From Curtobacterium sp. ISL-83 (GTDB lineage Bacteria; Actinomycetota; Actinomycetes; Actinomycetales; Microbacteriaceae): a stretch of DNA of 64,000 nucleotides. The number at the start of each line of letters is the position of its first letter. The first letter of the stretch is position 1. Made by a program: the position numbers and the translations under genes. The stretch lies in the NCBI RefSeq assembly GCF_018613895.1, contig NZ_JAGGPH010000007.1:62001-126000 (forward strand), in the 5' to 3' direction. The notes beneath the pieces were generated by a model, which saw only the letters and a list, made by a program, of their open reading frames with translations, had not been told where the DNA came from and ran no database searches. This document shows positions 53,347-61,237 of the stretch, piece after piece.

Positions 53347-53413
53347 TGTGTCCGCCGACACATCCGCCGCACCGGACCCCGCCGTTCCCAGTCCCGCGTC
53401 CCACGATCGCGCC

Positions 53414-54439
53414 ATGACCGTCCACTCGCTCTCCACCGCCGTCGAGGCCCGGATCGACCGTGCCGCGCGCCGCCTCCTCGACGCCGGCCCGCAGCCGCAC
53501 CGACCCGGCCGGCTGTTCGTCACCGAGTTCCTGGTCTTCGGTGCGAAGCAGGCGTGGGCCTGCACGTTCGGGGCGCTGTTGCTCCTGACGATGGTCGTCG
53601 TCCGACTGACCTGGCCCTCCGGCACCGTGGTGGACCGGAACGACGTGCTGACCGTGACCGCCGTGCTCCTGCAGGTCGGCATGCTCGTGTTCGGGCTCGA
53701 GACCGTCCGGGAGCTCCGCGTGGTCCTGCTCTTCCACGTCGTCGGCACCGTCATGGAGGTCTTCAAGACCCACGTCGGCTCGTGGACCTACGAACCGGGC
53801 GGCGTGCTCGTGCTCGCCGGGGTGCCGCTGTTCTCCGGGTTCATGTACGGCGCGGTCGGGTCGTACATGGTGCGCGTCCACCGCTTGTTCGACCTGCGGT
53901 TCGACCGGTACCCGAGGCAATGGTGCGTCGCGGTGGTCGCCGCGGCGATCTACGCGAACTTCTTCACGCACCACGTCGCGTGGGACGCCCGGTCGGTCCT
54001 GCTGGCACTCGTCGTGCTGCTCTTCGCGCGCACGACGATGCACGTGCGCATCCATCGCTCCTCGGTCCGGATGCCGGTCCTGGTGGCGATGGGCCTGGTC
54101 GCGGTCGTCATCTGGCTCGCCGAGAACATCGCGACCTGGGCCGGCGCATGGGCCTACCCGACGCAGGCAGCGGCGTGGCACCCGGTCGCTCCGACGAAGA
54201 TCGTCGCGTGGCTGCTCCTCATGATGATCTCGGTCGCGCTGGTCACGTGGCTCGTCCCGGCCACACCGCCTGGAGGCACGGCACCCTCCGGTCACCCGGC
54301 CCGCGTCCGGCGAACGGCTGGCTCTCCACGTCTTCGAGGCGCACATGCAGCAGATCCCCATAGGCTCGGCCCGTCGGGCTCTCCGGAGCCCCTTCCGCTC
54401 GCCGCGAATCCTCAGCCTTTCGCGTCGGAGCACCCCTAG
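53414..54439 (+). CDS. DUF817 integral membrane protein
   Basis: A 341-residue protein with about seven to eight membrane segments. The family pattern runs LFVTEFLVFGAKQAWACTFGALLL, LFHVVGTVMEVFKTHVGSWTYE, GVPLFSGFMYGAVGSYMVR and AIYANFFTHHVAWD to IVAWLLLMMISVALVTWLVP. The function is unknown. The last 55 residues after LVTWLVP are Pro/Arg/Ala-rich, unlike the membrane core, and read into the promoter of the next gene, so the original stop codon seems to have been lost. Confidence 0.85.
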   Translation: MTVHSLSTAVEARIDRAARRLLDAGPQPHRPGRLFVTEFLVFGAKQAWACTFGALLLLTMVVVRLTWPSGTVVDRNDVLTVTAVLLQVGMLVFGLETVRELRVVLLFHVVGTVMEVFKTHVGSWTYEPGGVLVLAGVPLFSGFMYGAVGSYMVRVHRLFDLRFDRYPRQWCVAVVAAAIYANFFTHHVAWDARSVLLALVVLLFARTTMHVRIHRSSVRMPVLVAMGLVAVVIWLAENIATWAGAWAYPTQAAAWHPVAPTKIVAWLLLMMISVALVTWLVPATPPGGTAPSGHPARVRRTAGSPRLRGAHAADPHRLGPSGSPEPLPLAANPQPFASEHP

Positions 54440-54475
54440 GCTGAGAGGACACAAATCTCCCAGGAAGAGGACACC

Positions 54476-55333
54476 ATGGCCTTCAAGCCCGGTTTCGACC
54501 AGTCCCCCGCCTTCAACGACCAGGGCCGCAACGCCTGGGGCGCCGGTGCCGGTCAGCGGCAGGCGGGCTGGGGACAGACCCCGCAGCAGGGCATGACCCC
54601 CGAGCAGCTGCAGTACATGTACGACCGCCCGGCCGCCAGCACGGTGGACACGGACCGCATGTCGTACGAAGACACCATCGTCAAGACGCTGCTCGCGTTC
54701 GGCGTGCTGATCGTCGGTGCGGTCGCGGGGTGGAACCTCCCGCCGGCCGTCTGGATCGTCGGGGCGCTCGTCGGGTTCGTGTTGGCCCTCGTGAACACGT
54801 TCAAGCGGAAGCCGTCGCCGGCGCTCGTCCTGGCGTACGCGTTCTTCGAAGGGTTGTTCGTCGGCGGGATCTCCGGCTACTACGAGCAGGCGTTCGGCGG
54901 CATCGTGCCGCAGGCCGTGTTCGGAACGCTCGGCGTGTTCGCCGTGACGCTGCTGCTGTTCCTCTCCGGCAAGGTTCGGGCGACGCCGAAGGCCACGCGG
55001 TTCTTCCTCGTCGCGATCGTCGGGTACATGGTGTTCCAGCTCGTGAACCTGGTGCTCATGTGGACCGGCGTCACCAACGGCACGTTCGGCATCATGAGCG
55101 CTCCGAGCTTCCTGTTCGGGATCCCGTGGGGCGTCGTGATCGGCCTGTTCGTCGTCGTGATGGCGGCGTACTCGCTCGTCCTCGACTTCGACCAGATCAA
55201 GACCGGTGTCCAGCGTGGCGCTCCCCGGATCTACGCGTGGACGGCGGCCTTCGGTCTCATCGTCACCCTGGTGTGGCTGTACCTCGAGATCCTGCGCATC
55301 CTCGCCATCATCGCGAGCAGCTCCCGCAACTAG
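54476..55333 (+). CDS. Bax inhibitor-1/YccA family membrane protein
   Basis: A 285-residue protein with a Gln/Gly/Pro-rich cytoplasmic N-terminus of about 60 residues, then seven membrane segments. Family marks are LAYAFFEGLFVGGISGYYE, VFGTLGVFAVTLLLF, and SLVLDFDQIKTGVQRGAP with the conserved Asp pair thought to sense pH, near residues 235-245. It acts as an ion-leak or stress-related channel in related bacteria. The ribosome binding site AGGAAGAGGACACC is strong. A hairpin follows. Confidence 0.92.
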   Translation: MAFKPGFDQSPAFNDQGRNAWGAGAGQRQAGWGQTPQQGMTPEQLQYMYDRPAASTVDTDRMSYEDTIVKTLLAFGVLIVGAVAGWNLPPAVWIVGALVGFVLALVNTFKRKPSPALVLAYAFFEGLFVGGISGYYEQAFGGIVPQAVFGTLGVFAVTLLLFLSGKVRATPKATRFFLVAIVGYMVFQLVNLVLMWTGVTNGTFGIMSAPSFLFGIPWGVVIGLFVVVMAAYSLVLDFDQIKTGVQRGAPRIYAWTAAFGLIVTLVWLYLEILRILAIIASSSRN

Positions 55334-55346
55334 TTCTCGCACTCCC

Positions 55347-55375
55347 GAAGGGCCCCGGCGCTGCCGGGGCCCTTC
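55347..55375 (+). terminator. Terminator of the Bax-inhibitor-like gene
   Basis: A perfect 13-bp stem GAAGGGCCCCGGC with its complement around GCT, 13 bp past the stop codon. Confidence 0.85.
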
Positions 55376-55379
55376 GTCG

Positions 55380-56201
55380 TGCCCGGGGTGTTGCTCGTCG
55401 CGCCCGACCGGATCCCGCACTGGCCGAAGTCGCACGCACTGCCGTCCGGAGGCTCGCTCAACGGCAGTTCGTGCGACCTCGGTGACCGACCCGCGGCGGG
55501 TCGTGCGACCTCGGCGCGCGGGGTGGTGCGCGCGGCCGAGGCTGGGCCGGCGAGCGGGCACGACTCCCCGCGCGCGTCCGCCGAGCGGGCGGAAACCGTC
55601 GCCACCGCCGGCCGAGCGAGACCCATTCGGCCCGCTCGGCAGAGCCCGACGCTGACGCTCCGAGCCGACACCCCCGGGCCGACCGCCAGGACTCCCCGCG
55701 CACACCCGCCGGCGGCCCGGCGACCGGGCAGGACTCCCCGCGCGCGTCCGCCGAGCGGGCGGAAACCGTCGCCACCGCCGGCCGAGCGAGACCCATTCGG
55801 CCCGCTCGGCAGAGCCCGACGCTGACGCTCCGAGCCGACACCCCCGGGCCGACCGCCAGGACTCCCCGCGCACACCCGCCGCTGGTCCGGCGAGCGGGCA
55901 CGACTCCCCGCGCGCGTCCGCCGAGCGGGCGGAAACCGTCGCCACCGCCGGCCGAGCGAGACCAATTCGGCCCGCTCGGCAGAACCCGACGCCGACGCTC
56001 CGACCCGACCGCTCCGGGCCGACACCCCCCAGCCGACCGGCAGGACTCCCGCGCACGTCCGCCGCTGGCGGCCCGGCGAGCGGGCACGACTCCCCGCGCG
56101 CGTCCGCCGAGCGGGCGGAAACCGTCGCCACCACCGGCCGAGCGAGACCGATTCGGCCCGCTCGGCAGAGCCCGACGCCGACGCCGGCCGGCGGGACGCC
56201 A
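55380..56201. other. Non-coding block with long tandem repeats
   Basis: About 820 bases with no credible gene between the two convergent genes. The left part (55380-55555) has Arg/Gly-rich frames only. The rest is the repeat array listed separately. Long open frames on both strands arise because the repeat period and GC bias exclude stop codons. Confidence 0.75.
55562..56185. repeat. Four-copy tandem repeat, period about 170 bp
   Basis: Copies of GACTCCCCGCGCGCGTCCGC begin at 55562, 55732, 55902 and 56088 (periods 170, 170 and 186). Each unit contains GCCGAGCGGGC followed about 55 bases later by its complement GCCCGCTCGGC, so each can form a large hairpin. The units are near-identical over their first 100 bases and diverge in the linkers. 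Confidence 0.92.
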
Positions 56202-56234
56202 GAGGGCCCGGCACGCATCGCGCGCCGGGCCCTC
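56202..56234 (-). terminator. Terminator of guaA
   Basis: A perfect 11-bp stem GAGGGCCCGGC/GCCGGGCCCTC with an 11-base loop, 18 bp past the guaA stop codon. Confidence 0.85.
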
Positions 56235-56252
56235 CGAGAGGTCAGGGGAGCG

Positions 56253-57833
56253 TCACTCCCACTCGATCGTCCCCGGCGGCTTCGACGTGACGTCGAGCAC
56301 GACGCGGTTGACGTCCGGGACCTCGTTCGTGATGCGGTTCGAGATCTTCGCGAGGGTGTCGTACGGCAGGCGCGTCCAGTCGGCGGTCATGGCGTCCTCC
56401 GACGAGACCGGACGCAGCACGATCGGGTGCCCGTACGTGCGGCCGTCACCCTGGACCCCCACGGAGCGGACGTCGGCGAGCAACACGACCGGGCACTGCC
56501 AGATCTCGTCGTCGAGGCCCGCGGCGGTCAGTTCCTCACGCGCGATCTTGTCGGCGGCGCGGAGCAGCTGCAACCGCTCCGCAGTCACCTCGCCCACGAT
56601 GCGGATGCCGAGCCCCGGGCCGGGGAACGGCTGGCGACCGACGATGACCTCGGGCAGCCCGAGCTCGCGGCCGACGGCACGGACCTCGTCCTTGAACAGC
56701 GTCCGCAGGGGCTCGACGAGCTCGAACGTCATGTCCTCGGGCAGCCCACCGACGTTGTGGTGCGACTTGATGTTCGCCGTGCCCGAGCCACCGCCGGACT
56801 CGACGACGTCCGGGTAGAGCGTGCCCTGCACGAGGAACTTCACCTCGGCATCGGAGTCGGACGCCTGCGCTTCGAGCACCAGGGCTTCGGCGGCGCCCTC
56901 GAACGTGCGGATGAACTCGCGCCCGATGATCTTGCGCTTCTGCTCCGGGTCGCTCACGCCGGCGAGGGCGTCGAGGAACTGCTGCTCGGCGTCGATCGTG
57001 ATCAGCCGGACCCCGGTCGAGGCGACGTAGTCCTCTTCGACCTGCTTGCGCTCGTCGGCGCGCAGGAGTCCGTGGTCGACGAACACGCAGGTGAGCTGGT
57101 CCCCGACGGCTCGGTGCACGAGCGCCGCGGCGACGGCGGAGTCCACGCCACCGGAGAGCCCGGCGATGACCCGTGCGGATCCGACCTGCTCCTTGATCCG
57201 GGCGACCTGCTCCTCGATCACGTTGCTCGAGTTCCAGTCCCCGGGGAGCCCGGCCGCCCGGTGCAGGAAGTTCTCGAGCACCGCCTGGCCGTACACGGAG
57301 TGCTTGACCTCGGGGTGCCACTGCACGCCGTAGAGCTTCCGCTCGTCGGAGGCGAACGCGGCCACGGGGGTGGAGGCGCTCGACGCGAGGACCTCGAAGC
57401 CCTCCGGAGCCTTGGACACGGAGTCGCCGTGCGACATCCAGGTCACCTGGGTCTCGGGCTGCCCGCCGAGCAGCACGCTGGCGGTGCCGGTGACGTCAAC
57501 GGACGTCGCGCCGTACTCGCGGAGGCCGGTGTGTGCGACCTCACCGCCGAGCGCGGACGCCATGGCCTGGAAGCCGTAGCAGATGCCGAGCACGGGCACG
57601 CCGAGGTCGAGGATCTCGCCGTCGAGCGCGGGGGCGCCGTCCTCGTAGACCGACGACGGACCGCCGGACAGCACGATGGCCGCGGGGTCCTTCGCGCGGA
57701 CCTCGGCCGCCGTGATCGAGTGCGGGACGATCTCGCTGTAGACGTTGGCTTCGCGGACCCGGCGCGCGATGAGCTGCGCGTACTGGGCCCCGAAGTCGAC
57801 GACGAGGACGGGACGCTGTTCGGTCTCGCTCAC
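56253..57833 (-). CDS. guaA: GMP synthase (glutamine-hydrolysing)
   Basis: A 526-residue enzyme converting XMP to GMP. The glutaminase domain has [20 protein letters not shown], the nucleophile Cys in [15 protein letters not shown] near residue 87, and His/Glu in [12 protein letters not shown]. The synthetase domain has the PP-loop [17 protein letters not shown] and ends [26 protein letters not shown]. The GTG at 57833 overlaps the DUF3817 stop codon (GTGA), so it is the last gene of the antiporter-SURF1 operon. Confidence 0.97.
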   Translation of the reverse strand: MSETEQRPVLVVDFGAQYAQLIARRVREANVYSEIVPHSITAAEVRAKDPAAIVLSGGPSSVYEDGAPALDGEILDLGVPVLGICYGFQAMASALGGEVAHTGLREYGATSVDVTGTASVLLGGQPETQVTWMSHGDSVSKAPEGFEVLASSASTPVAAFASDERKLYGVQWHPEVKHSVYGQAVLENFLHRAAGLPGDWNSSNVIEEQVARIKEQVGSARVIAGLSGGVDSAVAAALVHRAVGDQLTCVFVDHGLLRADERKQVEEDYVASTGVRLITIDAEQQFLDALAGVSDPEQKRKIIGREFIRTFEGAAEALVLEAQASDSDAEVKFLVQGTLYPDVVESGGGSGTANIKSHHNVGGLPEDMTFELVEPLRTLFKDEVRAVGRELGLPEVIVGRQPFPGPGLGIRIVGEVTAERLQLLRAADKIAREELTAAGLDDEIWQCPVVLLADVRSVGVQGDGRTYGHPIVLRPVSSEDAMTADWTRLPYDTLAKISNRITNEVPDVNRVVLDVTSKPPGTIEWE

Positions 57834-58276
57834 CGGGCGGTCTCCTTCTCGCGCTGCTGGGCAGCGGTCAGCTGGTGGTAGGTGTCCATCGCGATCTTCT
57901 GCATGCGGTGCTCGACCACGAAGGACATGAACGGGATGATGCCGCCGAGCGCGATGAGCAGGAAGCGCGTCGGCCGCCAGCGCATGATGCTCCACAGGCG
58001 GAAGTCGGTGAAGAGGTACAGGACGTAGAGCCAACCGTGGGCGATCAGGATCCCGATCGACAGGTTGAACGTGCCCGGGTCCTTGCCCGCAGTGCCCTCG
58101 GGCACGAAGAAGGCGCCGCCGCCGAGCTGCATCTCGCGGTGGATCGGCGTGTACTTGAGCACCATCTCGAGCACGAGCAAGAGCAAGAGCACACCGGTGA
58201 TGTACGCGGAGACGCGGTACCACCTCACCGCACCCGGGATCTTCGGGATGTCACGGGTTCGGACGGTCAGGGCCAT
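57830..58276 (-). CDS. DUF3817 membrane protein
   Basis: A 148-residue protein with three to four membrane segments: [56 protein letters not shown], and [20 protein letters not shown]. The ATG at 58276 has AGGATGG upstream and was preferred over an ATG 9 bp earlier, which lacks one. It is consistently found beside guaA or SURF1 genes in related bacteria; the function is unknown. Confidence 0.85.
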   Translation of the reverse strand: MALTVRTRDIPKIPGAVRWYRVSAYITGVLLLLLVLEMVLKYTPIHREMQLGGGAFFVPEGTAGKDPGTFNLSIGILIAHGWLYVLYLFTDFRLWSIMRWRPTRFLLIALGGIIPFMSFVVEHRMQKIAMDTYHQLTAAQQREKETAR

Positions 58277-58286
58277 ATCCGCCATC

Positions 58287-59087
58287 CTACCGTCGGACCG
58301 AGGGCGCACCGGAGTCGGCCGCCGAGCCGTCGGCACCGAGCAGCGCGGCTTCGCGGGCCTCGTCCTGCTCGCGCTCCCAGGCGTCCTTCACGAACCGGTA
58401 CCAGAGGAACACGGCGAACCCGGCGAACACGACCCACTCGACCGCGTAGAAGAGGTTGAGCCAGTCGAACTGGACCTCGCGCGTGGGTGCCCGGTCCGCG
58501 ATGGTGCCGAGGTCGGCGGCCTTGGCGGTGGCTCCGTCGGCGACGACGTACCCGAGGTACATGCGGTCGTCGAAGGCCTTCCACGTGTTCACGAGCCGGG
58601 CGGGCGCGACCGCCGAGAACTCGCCCTTGGTGTAGGCGTCCTGGTCCGGCGACTCGGCCGGGTAGTACCGGCCCTGCACGGTCATGGTCGCGCCGTCCGT
58701 CAGGCGGTCGCCCCCGGTGACGGCGGCGGTGCGTCGGTCGGACCACCCGATGACGACCGGGAGGCTCGCCCCGCTTCCCGAGACCACCAGGTGTCCGATG
58801 GTCTGGTACGTCCCACCCCCGGTGCGGCCGGTCAGGACCGTGGTGTCACCGGCGACGAAGGTCCCCGTCACGGTGACCCGCTGCCCGGCGATCGTCTCGC
58901 CGGCGGGCTGGCCGGGGCGCGTCACCTGGTCGAGCGACTTCCGGGTCTCGGTGGTCTCCGGCAGCGGGGTGCCGTTGGCGATCGACCGCTCGAGCTGCCA
59001 CTTGCCCAGCCCCGCGAACACCCCCGCGAGCACGAGCGCCAGCAACAGCAGCGCGATCCACCTCGGTCGTCGGGCAACGGCCCACAT
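58287..59087 (-). CDS. SURF1 family cytochrome oxidase biogenesis protein
   Basis: A 266-residue protein with the two-helix SURF1 layout: an N-terminal helix (PRWIALLLLALVLAGVFAGLGKWQLERS), an extracytoplasmic beta-rich middle (VTVTGTFVAGDTTVLTGR, LPVVIGWSD, VQGRYYPAESPDQD), and a C-terminal helix in FDWLNLFYAVEWVVFAGFAVFLWYRF. SURF1 helps insert heme a into cytochrome c oxidase. The acidic tail (DEAREAALLGAD) is cytoplasmic. It lies 5 bp after the antiporter gene and 10 bp before DUF3817. Confidence 0.93.
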   Translation of the reverse strand: MWAVARRPRWIALLLLALVLAGVFAGLGKWQLERSIANGTPLPETTETRKSLDQVTRPGQPAGETIAGQRVTVTGTFVAGDTTVLTGRTGGGTYQTIGHLVVSGSGASLPVVIGWSDRRTAAVTGGDRLTDGATMTVQGRYYPAESPDQDAYTKGEFSAVAPARLVNTWKAFDDRMYLGYVVADGATAKAADLGTIADRAPTREVQFDWLNLFYAVEWVVFAGFAVFLWYRFVKDAWEREQDEAREAALLGADGSAADSGAPSVRR

Positions 59088-59092
59088 TCGTA

Positions 59093-60556
59093 TCAGTACT
59101 CCGGATCGCGCTGGCGGACCGGGCGTTCGGGGCGCTCGGCGGGGATCTCGACCGACGCCGTCACGGGTTCGTCCACCGCGTCGCTCGTCGTTCCAGTCGT
59201 CCCATTGTCGCGCTCTTCCCTGCCCGCGGCCTCCACGAGGGCGAACTCCTCCGCGAACTGGCGGTCCCGGTCGGCCCGGCGAAGCGCGGCGGCCTCGTCC
59301 CGTTCGGTCTGCTCGGCCTCCCGGGCGGCCGTCTCGGCCGCGCGGAGGGCGGCCCGGCGCCCGCCGAGGCGCGTGCGCAACCGCGCGAGGCGAGCGGGAC
59401 GGATCACCAGGCGGCCGATCCGGTCGGAGTTGACCGCGAGCAGCGGTCCCAGGATCGCCATGACGAGGACGTACAGCCCCGCGAACGCGGTGATCCGTGC
59501 CTCCAGTCCGGCGGCTGCGGAGAGCGTCGCGAGGATCAGCGCGAACTCGCCACGGTTCACCAGGATGACGGCGGTGTTGATCCCCTGCTGGACGTTGAAG
59601 CCGTTCATGCGCGCGACGAGCTGCCCGGCGACGGCGTTCAGCACGACGGTCATCGCGATCGCACCGAGGACGGGCCAGAGCACGTCGCCGAAGGTCATCA
59701 GGTCGAGCCCGAGTCCGAAGTTCACGAAGAAGAACGCGGCGAACACGTCGCGCATCGGCAGCGCGAGCTGCTCGATGCGGTCGCGGTAGCGGGTGGCGCC
59801 GCAGAGCAGGCCGATCACGAACGCGCCGATGGCGTCGGTCACCCCGAGCAGGTCACCGATGCCACCGAACATCACCGCGAGGCCGAAGAACAGCACGGTG
59901 AACAGCTCGTCGTCACGGGTCGCGAAGAGCTTCGACACCCACTTGCCGGCGAACCGCGCCAGCGTGAACATCACGATCAGGAACCCGAACGCCAGGCCGA
60001 GCTTGCCGACCACGGCCCAGACGTTCGTGTCACCGGACAGCACGACGGACACGATCGCCAGGTAGATCGCGATGAAGACGTCCTCGATGACGGTGACACC
60101 GAGGATCATCGGGGTCTCGTCGTTCGCCAGGCGCCGCAGTTCGATGAGCAGCTTCGTGACGATCGCACTCGACGACGTCGCCGTCATACCCGCGACGATC
60201 AAGGCCTCGCGGGTGCCCCAGCCGAGCGAGAACCCGAAGGCGAACCCGACGCCCATGTTGATCGCGACGTAGGTGCCGCCCGAGACCAGGAGCTTGCCGG
60301 CGTTGCCGTAGAACTCCTCCTGGTCGAACTCGAGCCCGAGGTTGAACAGCAGCAGGATGAGCCCGAACGTCGCGATCAGCTCGATCGTGTGCGACTCGAC
60401 GCTCAGGCCGATCCACGGGGTGTGCGGGCTCGCGATGAGCCCGACGATCATGTAGATCGGGATCGCCGGGAGCCCGATGGTCTTGCCGAGCCGTCCGAGG
60501 ACGTAGGCGATGACGAACAGCACACCGATGGTGAGCAGCTCACCACCCAGGTGCAC
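59093..60556 (-). CDS. khtU: CPA2 cation/proton antiporter (KhtU-like)
   Basis: A 487-residue antiporter with about 12-13 membrane segments in residues 1-385, starting LLTIGVLFVIAYVLGRLGKTIGLPAIPIYMIVGLIAS. The ion-binding region has ATSSSAIVTKLLIELRRLAN and GVTVIEDVFIAIYLAI, with the conserved Asp, and GVTDAIGAFVIGLLCGA. The last 100 residues are a charged Arg/Glu/Ala tail without an RCK domain. The gene just upstream encodes the RCK_C regulatory subunit, as in KhtTU K+/H+ systems. It would release K+ in exchange for protons. Confidence 0.9.
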   Translation of the reverse strand: MHLGGELLTIGVLFVIAYVLGRLGKTIGLPAIPIYMIVGLIASPHTPWIGLSVESHTIELIATFGLILLLFNLGLEFDQEEFYGNAGKLLVSGGTYVAINMGVGFAFGFSLGWGTREALIVAGMTATSSSAIVTKLLIELRRLANDETPMILGVTVIEDVFIAIYLAIVSVVLSGDTNVWAVVGKLGLAFGFLIVMFTLARFAGKWVSKLFATRDDELFTVLFFGLAVMFGGIGDLLGVTDAIGAFVIGLLCGATRYRDRIEQLALPMRDVFAAFFFVNFGLGLDLMTFGDVLWPVLGAIAMTVVLNAVAGQLVARMNGFNVQQGINTAVILVNRGEFALILATLSAAAGLEARITAFAGLYVLVMAILGPLLAVNSDRIGRLVIRPARLARLRTRLGGRRAALRAAETAAREAEQTERDEAAALRRADRDRQFAEEFALVEAAGREERDNGTTGTTSDAVDEPVTASVEIPAERPERPVRQRDPEY

Positions 60557-60559
60557 GGA

Positions 60560-61090
60560 CTAGCTCCCGCGCGGGGCCTCGGCCGCAGCGGCCGCAAGCT
60601 CTCCGCTGCGGTAGAACGAGAACGCCTTCGCGACCTTCTCCGGCGACCCCGCGACGACGATCGTGTCGCCGGGGAACACCACGAAGTCGGAGGACGGGGC
60701 CGGGTTGGCGCTGTCGCCGCGGACGACGGCGACGACGGTCAGGCCGATGAAGCCGGAGTCGTGCAGGTCGCCGAGGGGCTTGCCCGCGATGGCGTCGTCG
60801 TAGTCGACGCTGAACCAGTCGATCGACAGGCCGGGGATCTCGTCGAGCTTGTCCAGGCCCTCGGTGATGCGGGTGCCGCCGAGGAGCTCGGCGAGCGTGT
60901 GTGCTTCGTCTTCGCTGAGGCGCAGCGAGACCTTCTCGGACTTGTCCGCGCCGTCCGAGACGTCCGCGAACGAGATGAGGTCGGAGTGCCCCGACCGGTG
61001 CGTGATGACACCGCACTTGCCACCGTCGTCGGTGTAGAAGCTGTGCAGCACGCCGACTCCGGGGAGTTTGACGCGATGGACGTCGACCAT
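60560..61090 (-). CDS. khtT: Antiporter regulatory subunit with RCK_C domain (KhtT-like)
   Basis: A 176-residue cytoplasmic protein. The N-terminal half is KhtT-like (DVHRVKLPGVGVLHSFYTDDGGKCGVITHRSG, SLRLSEDEAHTLAELLGGTRI). The C-terminal RCK_C (TrkA-C) domain is IAGKPLGDLHDSGFIGLTVVAVVRGD, then DFVVFPGDTIVVAGSPEKVAKAF, which binds a nucleotide or ion ligand and gates the antiporter. The ATG at 61090 has AAAAGGGAG upstream. It precedes khtU by 3 bp and opens the operon that runs to guaA. Confidence 0.9.
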   Translation of the reverse strand: MVDVHRVKLPGVGVLHSFYTDDGGKCGVITHRSGHSDLISFADVSDGADKSEKVSLRLSEDEAHTLAELLGGTRITEGLDKLDEIPGLSIDWFSVDYDDAIAGKPLGDLHDSGFIGLTVVAVVRGDSANPAPSSDFVVFPGDTIVVAGSPEKVAKAFSFYRSGELAAAAAEAPRGS

Positions 61091-61180
61091 GATGGCTCCC
61101 TTTTCGAGTACCCCGATGATAACCACCGGGCACCGTCGTCCATTCCGTCGGCCCGGATCGCGGGTCCGCCGGTTCGGATC

Positions 61181-61222
61181 GGACGGGAGGCGCGTGGCGG
61201 GGCCGCCACGTGCCTCCCGTCC
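61181..61222 (-). terminator. GACGGGAGGC-family hairpin downstream of glpD
   Basis: 20-bp arms with one mismatch (61181-61200 and 61203-61222), 15 bp past the glpD stop codon. It is the longest stem of the family in this window. Confidence 0.85.
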
Positions 61223-61237
61223 GCCTGTCCCTGGTGT

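Noticed and set aside
55562..56185. Possible CRISPR array
   Set aside because: Units are about 170 bp, the linkers are related rather than unique, and no cas genes are present.
53246..56218. A 990-codon minus-strand frame through the 170-bp repeats and across the Bax-inhibitor gene
   Set aside because: It runs opposite two real genes and owes its length to the repeat period and GC bias; it has no ribosome binding site or domain.
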